64,000 nucleotides of DNA from Holothuria scabra (lineage: Eukaryota > Echinodermata > Holothuroidea > Aspidochirotida > Holothuriidae). The stretch lies in assembly GCA_037179385.1 (NCBI GenBank), contig CM074181.1, forward strand, positions 48,628,394-48,692,393. Reading direction: 5' to 3'. The notes under the pieces were generated by a model, which saw only the letters and a list, made by a program, of their open reading frames with translations, was not told the origin of the DNA and did no database searches. The position numbers and the translations under genes were made by a program. Of the stretch, positions 23,603 through 34,765 are shown one piece after another (position 1 is the stretch's first letter; every line of letters starts with the position of its first letter).

Positions 23603-23782
23603 GGGGAAGATGCCCAATTGAAGAAGGTGGCAAGAAGAAAGCAGTTTCCGCTCACATTACTGATATTGATGTCAAATATGACATCCATTATTGCTTCAAC
23701 TTGAAGGGTAGCAACAACGGTGCCTCGTGCCTACAGCATCGTCAGTATGGCTTCATTAGTCTCAATGTTTCTTTTGCACTGG
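23603..23782 (+). CDS. IL17R-like: IL-17 receptor-like gene, exon (start of ectodomain D1)
   Basis: 180-nt exon between an ATTTAG acceptor and a gtgagt donor, phase 1 at both ends. It encodes 60 residues with three cysteines, ending ISLNVSFALG. The end corresponds to the beta strand that opens the first fibronectin-III-like domain in IL-17RA-type receptors (hydrophobic strand just before the LxG turn). NVS is the first of eight N-glycosylation sequons in the ectodomain. The preceding 500 bases of intron are a three-copy tandem repeat. Confidence 0.85.
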
Positions 23783-24095
23783 GTGAGTCACATGATCATT
23801 TGAAAACCAATCAAATGTTCAGGTTTCGTGATATGTTATAACTTGCCATTGGTGAAGAACTATTTATGCACTCCAAAAATGAACTCTTGTTTATTCATCC
23901 CTATCTGCACTTCTGTTGGTCTATTCAAGTTTGGTGACTAAATATTATCCAATGATAAATGTCAGGTAGTCAATAAAACCACTGAATGTAGACTACTGCA
24001 ATTTTCCAGGGTATGTGCTGTTTTAATGTGTTATTTTACTACCTCTTTATCATTTGAAGTGAAATATTGTGTATGAATGAACAAGATAAAAATAA

Positions 24096-24313
24096 TAGAG
24101 GCTTTTCACATGACGTCATAATACTCTCCGGCAGCCATGTTGGAGTACATGTAACTACGTAGTAAACCATACGGGACGCGCTTGCTCGTTGAATTTGTAC
24201 ACATTGTACATGTCACAGTGCGCACTGTGCAGTGCGTTCGGCACAAAGTCACATGTATTTGGCATGAATGTCCTCCAGCATGGCGGTTCTGTGACGCAAT
24301 TGCAAAGCCTCTA
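24096..24313. mobile_element. 218-bp MITE with long terminal inverted repeats
   Basis: TAGAGGCTTTTCACATGACG at the left mirrors TGACGCAATTGCAAAGCCTCTA at the right, and homology extends about 50 bp inward (CATGTTGGAGTACATG against CATGAATGTCCTCCAGCATGG). CpG-rich. A TA dinucleotide flanks each end. Confidence 0.75.
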
Positions 24314-24451
24314 TAGTGGTTATTGCAATGATGATGTCAATAATAATGAAAATGAAGATGACGACAACAATAATAATAATAATAATAATAGCTCCATACT
24401 TTTCTGAGAGTGATCATTTACTATATTTTTCTATTTCTTTTGTGAATAAAG

Positions 24452-24576
24452 GAGGTCCTTCACTCAAGGGAATTCTGTTTCAAGTGGTTTCTGCTAGAAC
24501 ACCATTGGCCCCTCCTTCCTGTCATTATGTATTCTTAAATGGCAGTCTCAACTATCCTGACATTATTGAAGACCAG
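24452..24576 (+). CDS. IL17R-like: IL-17 receptor-like gene, exon (D1 middle strands)
   Basis: 125-nt exon with an AAAG acceptor and a gtagtg donor, entering in phase 1 and leaving in phase 0. It encodes 41 residues plus a split codon, including SLKGILFQVV and SCHYVFLNGS. The spacing of the SLxG turn, the amphipathic strand and the following Cys-x-x-hydrophobic strand matches the D1 core of vertebrate IL-17RA (remembered family pattern, not a search). One sequon, NGS. Confidence 0.85.
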
Positions 24577-24799
24577 GTAGTGTTATCCTTTTATCTTTCT
24601 TTTATTTTGTTTAAGGTGCATTTACTTTAAAGTCTAGAATTTTAAGAGTGTATATTTCATACCTCGGCCCCTTCAGACTTGTGTTGGCAATAATGTTCAC
24701 GATGGATTTCTACCGCGTGTTTGGTCTTAGTGTGCGGCTAGCGTAATAAGGAGATAACTGCTAAAAGAACTCCCATCCAATGACAACTCCCCACGGCCT

Positions 24800-25172
24800 T
24801 ACATACATGGACATAGCATGTAACACGTACGTCCTATCTGTAGCTGGTCGCCCCCATCTGGGACAAGAAGACACACCAAGATGGCTGCCGTGAGCCTATA
24901 AATGGTCTGATTTGACGAAGACTCTGTAATATTTTAAGCAGATTTAACCTTGAATGAGTAAAAATACCATATCCCTGCAATGAGTAAAGGGATTTTGACC
25001 TTACCCTGCCATATTTCAAAAACATTTCAACTTTCTTGCAAATTATGGCAATATACTTGAGCAAGTCCAAAATTTCAGACAAAAACATAGCAGACGGCCA
25101 TTTTGGTGCGCTTTTTCTTACACTACGCGTAGCGACACTGTACAGTGCAGTATGCTCTGTCCATGTATAGGA
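24800..25172. mobile_element. about 370-bp inverted-repeat element in intron
   Basis: ACATACATGGACATAGCATGT (24801-24821) mirrors TATGCTCTGTCCATGTATAGG (25150-25170). It includes CAAGATGGCTGCCGTGAG and CGGCCATTTTGG as subterminal partners. The 124-codon minus-strand frame over it is not a gene. Confidence 0.65.
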
Positions 25173-25553
25173 AGTGCGTGCAACTCCTTGATCTAACCAA
25201 CTAACCAATACTACTGCATTAAAGTGATCACCATATAGTATGAGGAACCAAAAGAGAAGCCTTCTAGATTATAACTCTTCACATTATTTTACCACAATGA
25301 CTTTGATAATGACTTAATAATTTGAAACCATGTCTCCATGTACTCGGTAAGTTCCGTTATCTTTACAAAATCCCCAGACCTGCTTCACTCAGTCAAGAAT
25401 TTGATTAGTAGTCTCTGTGCCTTTCATTTGCCTGCCTTTTAGTCTGTAATTGTCAAAAACAAAGCCATGTTTAATAAATAAATTTTGCTCTGAACAATTT
25501 TTAAAATGTTCTCTAAATATTTTTATCAAATTATGGTTTTATTGCATTTTCAG
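25173..25553. other. intron sequence, nothing recognised
   Basis: AT-rich; contains only the polypyrimidine approach to the 25554 exon. Confidence 0.4.
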
Positions 25554-25692
25554 AGAGCCAAAATATTTTATTTTGCTGGTTTCGATGAAGTTTTTGAACC
25601 AAACAACAAGTACTTCATCAATGTTCGTACATTGCCAGCTCCCTATGATACAAGCCTTGACCGAGTTCACAATGATAGTGTACTTATTCCAG
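25554..25692 (+). CDS. IL17R-like: IL-17 receptor-like gene, exon (D1 C-terminal strands)
   Basis: 139-nt exon after TTTTCAG, ending at gtaagt, phase 0 in and phase 1 out. It reads RAKIFYFAGFDEVFEPNNKY then FINVRTLPAP and NDSVLIP. This is the most diagnostic stretch: IL-17RA-type receptors have an acidic-proline turn, Tyr-x-[IV]-x-V, a conserved L-P-x-P and then an N/S-rich segment ending in hydrophobic-V/I-P-D-C. Here the DC is completed by the next exon. One sequon, NDS. Confidence 0.9.
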
Positions 25693-26119
25693 GTAAGTAA
25701 AGATTTCTTACAGAACGTGACAAAATATTAGCCCTTGAGGAGATCTAACATGCATACTGCAGTTTTTAGGGAAAACTGAGATTTTCTAGTTTAAGTACCC
25801 AACCTGTGGTTCTTTTAACTTCATTACTCCAATCAGCTGCTTCAATGAGCTGCAACTTTGATAACTATGAAGAAGTCCAACAACTCCGGGGTTCAAATAA
25901 CAACTTACAACAAAGCTGAAATAAGTGCTGGCAAAAATGGGATCAAACTGAAGGGCTAGATCCCCATTCAGTTTATTCTGAGATAAACTGCAATCAAATG
26001 TCAACCTTCAGGGCTATTTTCAAATGCTTGGATAGGCATCTGATTGGTATTGATAACAGGTCTTGACGAGGTTGGACAAAGTATCAGGCATGAGATACCT
26101 CCTCTTCTTAGAGGAAATT

Positions 26120-27362
26120 TCCTCTTTTTGGTTCCTTGCATTAGCAAAAGGAACCTATGTAGTCAGGTTGGCGTGTGTGTGTGTGTGTGTGCGTGTGTGT
26201 GTGTGTGTGTCTGTGATGCTAGCTTGGGTTCGCTGTAACTCAACAAGGGAAAGTTGGATTAAATTGAAACTTGATATATAGAAGTGCCATAGTTTGAAGG
26301 TGTGCCCTATGGTTTTTGGTAGAGGTCAAAGGTCATTTGGGGTCACCAGAGGTCAAAAGCTAAAAACCTTCTCAACATGATATTTCAAGGTAGGAAACTT
26401 GGATAGCTGTCATACTTAGTGTGTGGGTGTGTTATTGTGTAAGGATGAAATCTGATATGTTTGGTGAAGGTCAAGGGGTCATCTGGGATCACCAGGGGTC
26501 AAACAGTGAAAAATGTTTTAACACAGTATTTTAAGGTAAAAAGGACAGATTTCAAATCAATCTGTGTTTGGTTAAGGTCAAAGGTCATCAAGGTCACTGA
26601 AGGTCATCCACTGGAAATGTCATTTAGAAAATGTTATAAGCTAGATAAAGATAGGTTCAATAGATTTTTATCTTACCTGGTTTTGCATGCTTAGACACCC
26701 AAACACCTTAGAAATTTGGCCTTTACATTCGTTCAGTAATGATTCCTTTGGGTTGTACACAGATTTTGGAACATTCAAAGTTGTAAGAGGGCAATAACTG
26801 AAATCTGTAGATTTCAATGATCACAGGTCACACTGCATTAAACTGGTCTCTCTGCCAGTGGAAGCAATGCATGGATTATACATAACCTAATCCTCATTCT
26901 ATTATCACACCCCATTAATCACGTGCTTTCTGCTTAACTGCTGAATAAACCCTGTTTTCTGAGTAGAGATAGCAAACAGGACAAATGGTAGATTGTTTTA
27001 AAGTAATAGCAAGTTTTATTTGAGAGCAGGTCAAAATAACTTATGAGAGAAGTACAAGGGGTGTTTTTCTCACTCTAACCACATTGTGTATTGTTCATTG
27101 GTGATAATATCAAGTTTGATTACAAGCATAAATACATATGGAAATGAGGAAATTTTTTTGAAGGATCACCAAGCATTATACAAGTTGATTGTAAGTAAGG
27201 TTACAAAAATGTAATTATTGATATCATGTAATATAAGTACTAAAATACCCCTTGTGAAGATGTTACAAACTTGAGTATGAGCTTTCGCTTTGCTCTATTT
27301 TGAAAACTGGCTTTACACTAGTTTTTATAATATCCAGCAAGGAACCACAGTGCCCATTGGGC
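26120..27362 (+). repeat. dispersed-type repeat with (GT)n and AGGTCA clusters
   Basis: Begins near GGTTCCTTGCATTAGCAAAAGG with a (GT)n tract at 26171-26212 and closes near CAGCAAGGAACCACAGTGCCC (about 27337), so GGTTCCTTGC and GCAAGGAACC form inverted ends. The interior has at least ten AGGTCA/GGGTCA half-sites between 26320 and 26610, including GAGGTCAAAGGTCA and AAGGTCAAAGGTCA direct repeats spaced by one base. No coding capacity. The type resembles a non-autonomous DNA transposon common in marine invertebrates (impression, not a search). Confidence 0.55.
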
Positions 27363-27777
27363 TCTTGTTTTTCATTAATTCCTCTTTTTTTTGCCAAATA
27401 CAGCAAAAGTCTGTGTTATAAATGTCTTATAAGTCTCAGCTATTAAACATTTACAAACAGCCCTCAGAGTTGTATCCAATCAGAAGTCAATTATAATGTC
27501 ATCAATGCCACTAGGGGCCCTTTAAGCTTGCCCCTGAGCCCCCAGTCTCCATGCCTACCTCTAAATTTCCTCTTTTTTTAGAAGTCTGAGACTCATTTCC
27601 TCTTTATTTTAGAAGTCTCAGGTTCATCCCTGAAGTAAAAGACTTGTCTAAATGTATACACCACATTGCAGTGCTAGTTTAAAAGAAATATTTTATTTAA
27701 AATGTTTGAATGTTGCATGCAAGGAAAGCAACTGTAATCACTACTAATAGGTTTCTGTGGTCAAGGATTTTCTTAGT

Positions 27778-27962
27778 ATTTTTTCCAGTTGTGGATCACT
27801 GGCTTTTTTCCCTACTCCAATGCTTATATGCTGAGCACCAAGCGCAATGGCAGTAGGTTCCATTTTTGAAGTCTTCTATATCACCTGGCCAGGACATGAA
27901 GTCCTGATCCACTGACTGCAAGTCAGATGCACTAACCACTCTAGTAGCATGCAGTCGGTCTC
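27778..27962 (-). mobile_element. SINE family S, near full length, inverted
   Basis: TTTTCCAGTTGTGGATCACTG at the 3' side; GTCAGATGCACTAACCACTC at the far right is the tRNA-like head in reverse complement (A-box region). Confidence 0.7.
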
Positions 27963-29729
27963 CTGTGGTCATGGAAACATTGAAAGGTGAAAATTGATTC
28001 CTCAGAAAGTGGAGAAACTCTTCAGGTATTTAAAGATTCAATCTCACCAGCAATAATTCTTTCTGTTCAAAATATGAAATGAACCGATGTTGTCTCATTC
28101 CAAATTTTGCAAGTTTGGGCCTTCAAATTTTTCTTGAGCCTCAAAGAACTGAATTTCTCTGTGTGGAAAACCTGCATTTCTTTCAAACGAAGGTACGTAC
28201 TGTGCTACCCTGATTTGAATTCTGGAAGTAGAAAAATTTGGTCTTGAGAAAATGAAACAACAAACTTGAAATTGCCCTTCAAAGGGGCCCATTGATTTGA
28301 AACATGAAATTTGTCAAATTTTTTTAAGCCTTCAAATTTTTCTCCACATACGTATGACAGATGGTCAAACTAAGACTTGTTAACCAGACATCATACTTAC
28401 AAATAAATATTTTGCTAGTGGATAATGAATGATTCAATTTTGTTTTTAGAAATTTGTGACACTTCTTCAAATAATGCTCAAAACTATGACATGCTGTTAA
28501 TTCTTCCAAATAAAGGTACTGTACTGTCCAGTTTCTAATTTGAAATTGTTTGCTTTTTTAAACATAGATCAAGCTAAATCTGTTACTAGACACCGAAGGT
28601 GACCAGTGAAGTGAAAACCATAAGACTGGTTATTCTATTGACACAATATAGACCATTTAAGATGGTCAGCTCACTCTTTTCATCACATGGGCTACGTAGG
28701 GAGATAGACCTTTGCATGAAATGCAAGTATCAACAGACTAGTGAGCCAAAATCCTGTTTAAAATACAGTACGCTAAGCAGGGCCCGAACAATAAGGAACT
28801 ATGCGGGTGGAAAGACCAGTAATCTATTCAGAGATATTCATGGCATGTTGCGAGGCAGGTTACCAATTCAAAATTTCATCTGGACTTGACCTTTGCATGT
28901 GATGCTTGTAAGAATTGTCATATGATTCTACCCTCATGCACCCTGGTTGAAATAACAATACTTTTTAGTGAGTTGGGTATGTTGCCACATGAAATTGTGG
29001 GGCACAGCGTGGAATGCACAAACTGAGCTCAGCACATGGCGCACAGCATTCCCTTGTTTTCATCAATACGTGCATGCAACACTATGTAAGGGTCTAGTCA
29101 ACTCGAACGAAAATAGAGGTCTCAGTCCTACTTTACAGCAGATTTGAATGCAAATTTTTACACCAAAAAGACAGTTTGGACAAATTTTACTGCACAGAAC
29201 ATCATTTGAGATCTCCCCTTATGTTATAGATGGATTAAGAAAGAATGATTTCAGAAAAGTTTCACCTAAACTCAGATTATGGAGTATATGTTGTAGGTGC
29301 AGAATTGGCTTGTTTATCCCGGCAATTTGGAGGAAGTGGGCAAGTGCATAGCCAACAAAACGAACTGGCTTAACCAGTATGACTCTCTGTTAATCGCTGC
29401 CCTAATTATAGCAATGTCACGGTGTTGTTGACTATTTTAGAGCCACTTGAAAGTGTTCAAAAACCTGGTAGGGGTTTTTGTTACCGCTATCAGAGACAGT
29501 GGTAGCAATCACATTTATAACTCATCATTCAGTTTTAACACTTATCACGCTGAATTACGTTGAGGGTGATTTCAGTTTTGCTTCAACAAAGCCCTGTAGT
29601 TACTGTTAGGTCTCCTAAAAGATTACTATAAATCTAGTAGACTGCCACCACAATCAGCAACATAATATAAGAGAGCAAAGGGATGGCAATCTTTTGGTTT
29701 TGATGTAGCAGTGTAAATATTTATATCAA
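27963..29729. other. intron sequence, nothing firmly recognised
   Basis: A frame at 28599-28889 and the GC-richer stretch 28770-29350 look like decayed repeat sequence. No splice-compatible exon was found. Confidence 0.4.
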
Positions 29730-29972
29730 CCTGCATGGTCAAGTGGTTAGAGCTTCTGACTTGGATCTGGATGGTCTGGAGTTTGACTCCTGGCCGGGTC
29801 ATACCAAAGATGTAAAAAATGGAACCTACTGCCATTGTTCTCGGTGTTCAGCATTAGCAATGGAGAAGGGAAAACAAGCTAGTGAGCCACAACCAGGAAA
29901 AAGGCCATGGTCAGTCCACTTAAAGAAATTAGTTAGAAACTGGGCCATAAAACCTCATCTAACCAACTAACT
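29730..29972 (+). mobile_element. SINE family S, full-length copy
   Basis: tRNA-like head GCATGGTCAAGTGGTTAGAG (A box) and GGAGTTTGACTCCTGG (B box), then the family body GTCATACCAAAGATGTAAAA, ACTGCCATTGTTCTCGGTG, AACAAGCTAGTGAGCCACAA, ending CTAACCAACTAACTAATAAA. Expected to have been moved by a LINE; no tandem A tail. Confidence 0.8.
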
Positions 29973-30118
29973 AATAAATCAATGATCATGACCTTCATAT
30001 TATGTGAAACTAGAATTTGAAAATATAATTGTTATCGTAAAACCATCTCCCCTTCCTGCAAAATTTTGGTGTAAAGTTTTGTAAAATTTACTGTTTGAAT
30101 TTTTTGGATTTTTTACAG

Positions 30119-30163
30119 ATTGTAATCATCTTCCAGATGACATCTACTTCTGCTCCAAGCCAA
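30119..30163 (+). CDS. IL17R-like: IL-17 receptor-like gene, 45-nt exon (D1-D2 linker)
   Basis: Small exon of 45 nt between TTTTACAG and gtgagt, phase 1 on both sides. It reads DCNHLPDDIYFCSKP. The paired cysteines match the short disulphide-bearing linker that follows the VPDC motif between the two fibronectin-like domains of IL-17RA. Its size would make gene predictors skip it, but phase continuity on both sides and the DC motif support it. Confidence 0.85.
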
Positions 30164-30319
30164 GTGAGTATAAATATTAACAACCTGTGCTTTAAGACTT
30201 AAATCTAAATTATTCACACTGGTGGTCTGCGTGCAAGGAAAGAACCAGTACTCGCAGCTATAGAGTAACACTAAGCCAGGGCACTGAATAACCCTGTAGG
30301 ACCCATTGCACCACTTCAA

Positions 30320-30415
30320 AAACAGCCAAAGAGCGCGAGGCTTGCACATCTTTATGTTGTCACATGGAGCTCAAAACTGCAAGTAGCTATCTGAAAATTC
30401 CACCACTGCAAAAAA
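30320..30415 (+). repeat. decayed fragment of MITE family C
   Basis: CACATCTTTATGTTGTCACATGG, GAGCTCAAAACTGCAAGTAG and CTGAAAATTCCACCACTGC follow the order of 1050-1115 in copy 1. Ends are lost. Confidence 0.5.
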
Positions 30416-30654
30416 AAGTCTTTGCCTACGGCCACATGGTCAAGAGCCTGTGGATGTTGGTTCAGGACATCTTATTGCCGGCCCTTAAAATGCACAAACT
30501 TTGCCACATTGGAGGCAAGTTTTACAAGGCTGAAGGGTAGATTACACTATTGCCATTTGGAATCAGATAACTTGACTTTTTTTTACCTCTAGAGAATTCT
30601 TCTCTACCTTTGGAAAGAGAGAGCAACAAACAATCCAGCAGAATCGGTTAATCT

Positions 30655-31170
30655 GAATTTGATATATCAGCTAAATCGCACAACATTCTTCTTATTTCTC
30701 TTTCAACTATCTTTTTTAAAGGGCAATCAGAAATTGTTTTACCAAGTTTTCCAAGACTTTAAGTCCGCACCACAATCATACATAGAGTTAAAACTATAAA
30801 AATTGATATGTCATCATAATTTGACGTTGTGATTGGTCACCCTATGGATGAGGCTGTCTAGTCTTGCATCTGTGTGGAATTTTGTTACCCGAACAAAATT
30901 ACAAAATCGGAATTCAGCAATTAACATAGAATTAGTGTTTTGCCTCACTTAAAAGACCTCTTCAATGTCTCTGGATTCTGGTATGTAATCAGTTAAAGAG
31001 GGAAAATATAGTGCTAGAACAAAAGGTTAACATTTGCTATTAACCTCTGATTGCCACTTTAATATTCAAGACCTACATATTGCATATTAAAGGTAAATGC
31101 AGCAGTAACACCTCATGATTTTCACAGTTCCATGTGAAAAGTATTGTCACATGATCCTCAAAAGCTACAT
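30655..31170 (+). mobile_element. MITE family A, copy 4, split by a second element
   Basis: Left part TATATCAGCTAAATCGCACA ... TTCAACTATC up to 30716; right part from 31063 (TATTCAAGACCTACATATTG, AGTATTGTCACATGATCCTC). The outer termini are decayed. Confidence 0.55.
30717..31062 (+). mobile_element. MITE family D (TTAA-flanked), nested copy
   Basis: TTAAAGGGCAATCAGAAATTG at the left and CTCTGATTGCCACTTTAA at the right form inverted ends on TTAA sites. It sits inside a family A copy. A second, interrupted copy is at 44335-44795. Confidence 0.7.
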
Positions 31171-31735
31171 GAAGAGACAAAAATTTCTTTATGGTGCGGT
31201 ATTGTGCAATAGGTTAAAGGTCAAGGGTAGCACTTTTCCTTGTGTTTTACAGTTGATGACACATAAAAGAGTGTCCTATGTGTGAGCAGGGCAGCATGGT
31301 GCCACCACTATAAAAAAGAGGTTTTGCCTAATAAATATGCAGAAATGACATCACAGATTTCCCGTGGTGCAATTCATCCCTGCATTTCTTTGAAAAACAA
31401 TTCTTTCAAATGCCACATGACATCCACTTTTTACAAATTATTAAATAGAAGAGAGGTTTTTTTTTTTTCATTTATTAAAGTTTGCAGATTTAATTCTCTG
31501 GCGAATGCCATTAAGTTCGTTTACAGTCAACTGTCATTCAATAGAGCAAGCCAAAGTAAGCAAGTTACGTACATTTACGAGTTCTGTGATTTATAAACGT
31601 CATGGCATAGAGGAATGCAGAGTATCAGTGCACCAGCCATTCTCATTTTAATTTAATTATTTATTGGAAATAAAAAGTTAACCCAACCTTGTTTTGGAAA
31701 TTAGTTGAAAAGCACAAATTTCCTGCTATTTCTTG
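31171..31735. other. intron sequence, nothing recognised
   Basis: The 104-codon frame at 31282-31596 has no splice support or recognisable motif. Confidence 0.4.
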
Positions 31736-32488
31736 TTAAAGAGGCATATTGAGTGATTCTAAAGTGGCTCAGTGAGTTGGTTTATGAAATTCAACTTTTC
31801 AGCTTTTCAGCTTTTGCAAAGCTGTTAAGTTTTTCGTCATGTGCCAATGACGAATGGTTAAACTTAGGCAATCCCCATATCATACATACAAGTATCTGTT
31901 TATGATTTAGTACTTAATGGCTAAGTTAAGTTTTCAAAAATTGCGTGACCAGACACTTTTCAAATAACGCACAAAACCATTACAAGTTAGGACACCACAT
32001 AATTCGATATTTTAACTTTTCTCTTAACAATTGGACAGGAAACTTCACTAATCATGCTAATCATAAGCATTTTCATGTGGTAGTACCCTTAAACACTTCC
32101 ATTAAGTTATCAATATCACATGAATGAGGCCGTTTAATAACTTGACAAGGCCATCCCACATAGTAATGCTTATAGTTAACATAATTAGTCAAGTTTCACA
32201 TTAAGAAGTGAAGCATAAAGTGAAAATCTTAAAGTAGTTTGCATCATTGCTTGTAAAGAGTTTGTGCATAATTTTAAAAAAGGTGCATAATTTTAAAAAA
32301 AACTATCTGTTCAGAGATTTTTAAAAACTAAATTGAATCACAAATTCCTTCCTCCATGAAACATGTATTTGTCAGCAGGATATGAATATTGACTAAGTTG
32401 TGCCATTTGCCATTGATATGTGAAGAAAATGTTACAGGTTTGGGAAAACATGATGAATTTCACAATCCAACTCAGTGTGCCCCTTTAA
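31736..32488 (+). mobile_element. 753-bp TTAA-flanked element (family F), intact copy
   Basis: TTAAAGAGGCATATTGAGTG at the left mirrors CAACTCAGTGTGCCCCTTTAA at the right. A paralogue at 47930-48510 follows it for most of its length (AAGCTGTTAAGTTTT, TGACCAGACA, ACAAGTTAGGACACCAC). The site TAGTACCCTTAAACACTTCC at about 32081-32100 is the empty counterpart of a hAT insertion in that paralogue. No transposase. Confidence 0.7.
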
Positions 32489-33391
32489 CTTCCTTGCACT
32501 GTGATTTAAAACATGAACTGCAAATTACAGATAAAACAGGGAGTTATTAGCAAAGAATTAAATAAATCAATATTGGATAAACAAAATTTTGCCGTATTAT
32601 TACAAAATATTCTCAAATTACTAGAGGAAACAAAACTAAATGTTCTAATTTGAATTGGTTGACTCCTTCCAAGAAAAGATAAGATTCAAATTTCCGTACC
32701 ATACACAAATAAAATAGAGTGTTGTGTTACGTGCATGCAAACTAGTTTCCATGATCACACATGATCACACATAGATTACAAAACACTTTCAGATCATCTC
32801 GTTCAGTCAGCTGCTTTGGTTTTTTCAAACGAATTGAATTGTTGCAGTTTTATTTCAAGAACTGATACCCACCTGGTAGTGAGACTTGAGACAATTTGCA
32901 TTTTGTTTTAGCTTTGTTTTATAGTTGTCGCTTCTAAAGAATTTACCAAAATCTAAATAAATATCTGTAACTTCTCTCTAGTACTTATCTTTGTAATTCC
33001 CCTTTCCCACAACTTATCCCATCAAACTAATACCACAGTGCAGAGAGGGCGCCCTCGAACCTCAATTCAAGGTATGCAGCTTCTCTATGCCTCTTTCATT
33101 TTATACCAGATGAGACTGGTTAGACGCAACTTCGGTTTCAGTCTTTTTGTCCACTGGTTTCTCGCCCTGTTTGGAGTGTAGGATTTTCCTGTGTATTTTT
33201 CTTTTCTGATGGCAATCATTTTTTTTTTGGAAGTCAGCAGTGAGGTTACAATGAGTACCTTCTCCATTTGAGATTCTTTGGGGTATCTGTTAGCAATTGT
33301 AAATGTTGGTGTTTCCATCAACAAAGTTATGTTCTTATTTTGTAAAATTGCAGCTGTAGCAAACATTTATCCTTTCTTGTCTTTCGTTCAG
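32489..33391. other. intron sequence, nothing recognised
   Basis: AT-rich; includes the short tandem word catgatcacacatgatcacac near 32752. The minus-strand frame 33085-33366 has no support. Confidence 0.4.
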
Positions 33392-33561
33392 CTGCTGCAA
33401 CATGGGTTTCAAATATTACCACTCTTCTGGAAGACCAGGGAACTGTGAATGTTTCATACACAATCAACAATGATACCACGAAATTTACAGATTATGAAAT
33501 CAAGGTTTTGCAACTTCCAGGGAATGAAACAGTTTATAGCAGATCGGTTAAAAATAAAAAG
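33392..33561 (+). CDS. IL17R-like: IL-17 receptor-like gene, exon (start of ectodomain D2)
   Basis: 170-nt exon between TTCAG and gtaaga, phase 1 in, phase 0 out. It encodes TAATWVSNITTLLEDQGTVN, then VSYTINNDTT and a Tyr-Glu-Ile-x-Val strand ending in VKNKK. The tryptophan followed by NIT, then an LE, a hydrophobic strand of the RVSFT type and an N-x-T turn reproduces the start of D2 in vertebrate IL-17RA. Four sequons (NIT, NVS, NDT, NET) lie within 45 residues. Confidence 0.9.
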
Positions 33562-33727
33562 GTAAGAAGGTTTGTTCCTAGTAGTTGTAGCTTAGTTGTA
33601 TCATTGATAGATGTAAGATCAGTAGCTAGTTGCTATGTTTACTATGCATAGTTTTGCTGCAAACCCTAACTTACTTTGCTGCAGTATCATTGCACTATTG
33701 CATATGTATATATATATATTTATATTT

Positions 33728-34250
33728 TTTTTCACCTCAGCCAGATTTTCCAGCTTTACCAATTTGATTTATATATTCCACGCAGTTGTCGTCAGCGTTT
33801 ATTTTCACTTCATCTCTGCTTTCACAGGTTCCTGTATCTCTTCGGAGATCCGCTGGCGAATAAACAATTGTGTTCAGCTGGATGGCATCAACTTTGATCT
33901 TTGGTTAGGGCTTGCGTCAAACGAGAACTAGTGCTGTTCCAAAAAATTAGGCGCCTGCTCAGGAGGTGAATTGCGAGTTGCTTCATCTGTTATTTGAACA
34001 AAGGCCAAACCAACTTGGCTTCATGGCTCAGTGGTTAGAGCGTCCGCACTAGAAAGCGGGAGGTCCCGAGTTCGAATCCCGGTGGAGTCAACATCGTTTT
34101 TTCACCTCAGCCAGATTTTCCAGCTTTACCAATTTGATTTATATATTTATATATATATATACATACGTTTTGACTCAATTTTTCATGCGCAATGTCCACG
34201 ATAGCCCGCATTTAGATAAATATATATATATATATTTATATGTATGTCAC
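33728..34250 (+). repeat. direct-repeat pair bracketing a tRNA-like unit
   Basis: A 47-bp sequence starting TTTTTTCACCTCAGCCAGAT and ending GATTTATATAT occurs at about 33728-33776 and 34097-34145, both next to (TA)n runs. Between them is a GC-richer stretch with no recognised motif and then the tRNA-like unit. It looks like tandem or dimeric SINE copies whose 3' tail is the repeated 47 bp. Confidence 0.6.
34016..34090 (+). tRNA. tRNA-like unit, probably a SINE head and not a working tRNA
   Basis: Seven-pair acceptor stem TGGCTTC / GGAGTCA, D arm GCTC-AGTGGTTA-GAGC, and T arm around GAGTTCGAATCCC, so A and B boxes are good. A T6 Pol III terminator follows at about 34097. The anticodon stem TCCGC/GCGGG pairs but encloses an eight-base loop ACTAGAAA (AGA, serine-like), one base too many. 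The variable arm is short, unlike real tRNA-Ser. This argues for a tRNA-derived retroposon. Confidence 0.5.
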
Positions 34251-34318
34251 ATTTCCTTATCCCTCTGTAAAGAATGTGAAATCACCTGTTTTCTTTCTCC
34301 GTCTTCTGTTTTGCGTAG

Positions 34319-34396
34319 GATTATTGGGACTGTGATGGCCAAACATGTGTCATGCATGATTCCTTCAATGTTAGTGCTGGGAGTTACTATATAACG
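34319..34396 (+). CDS. IL17R-like: IL-17 receptor-like gene, exon (D2 middle)
   Basis: 78-nt exon, exactly 26 codons, phase 0 on both sides, so it could be skipped or swapped without shifting the frame. Acceptor GCGTAG, donor gtaagg. It reads DYWDCDGQTCVMHDSFNVSA then GSYYIT, with two cysteines and the last ectodomain sequon (NVS). It is followed by a 10.9-kb intron that contains a possible alternative phase-0 exon at 42980. Confidence 0.85.
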
Positions 34397-34526
34397 GTAA
34401 GGTTGTCCCTTTATTTCTTTGTGGTTTCAAGTCTTTGTGTTCTTATGGAACAGTCCAGATCCAATTTTGTGTTTGTGAAATACTATGATGATAATGTAAT
34501 GCATTCATATTCTTAGCTTTCTGTCC

Positions 34527-34765
34527 AGCTGCATGGTCAAGCGGTTAGAGCAGCGGACTTATATTCAGGATGTTGCAAGTTCGAGTCCTACCCGGGCGGT
34601 ACTGAAGACTTTAAGAACGGAACCTACTGCCATTTTGCTTGGTGCACAGCATAATCAGTGGAGTAGGGACAACAAGCCAGTGAGTCACAAGTGCAAAAAA
34701 AGGCCTTTGCAGGCTTGACTTGAAACAGTTAGTTAGAAACTGGGCTGTTAAACTCCATCTAACCA
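34527..34765 (+). mobile_element. SINE family S, full-length copy with best head
   Basis: GCATGGTCAAGCGGTTAGAG (A box) and GCAAGTTCGAGTCCTACCC (B box) start the element. The body continues GGAACCTACTGCCATTTTGC, GGAGTAGGGACAACAAGCC, TTAGTTAGAAACTGGGCTG and CCATCTAACC. Least decayed Pol III promoter of the family in the window. Confidence 0.8.

Noticed and set aside
24834..25208. 124-codon minus-strand frame
   Set aside because: Covers the inverted-repeat element at 24800-25172 and has no motif.
34016..34090. Functional tRNA-Ser(AGA)
   Set aside because: Eight-base anticodon loop and no long variable arm; more likely a tRNA-derived SINE head.
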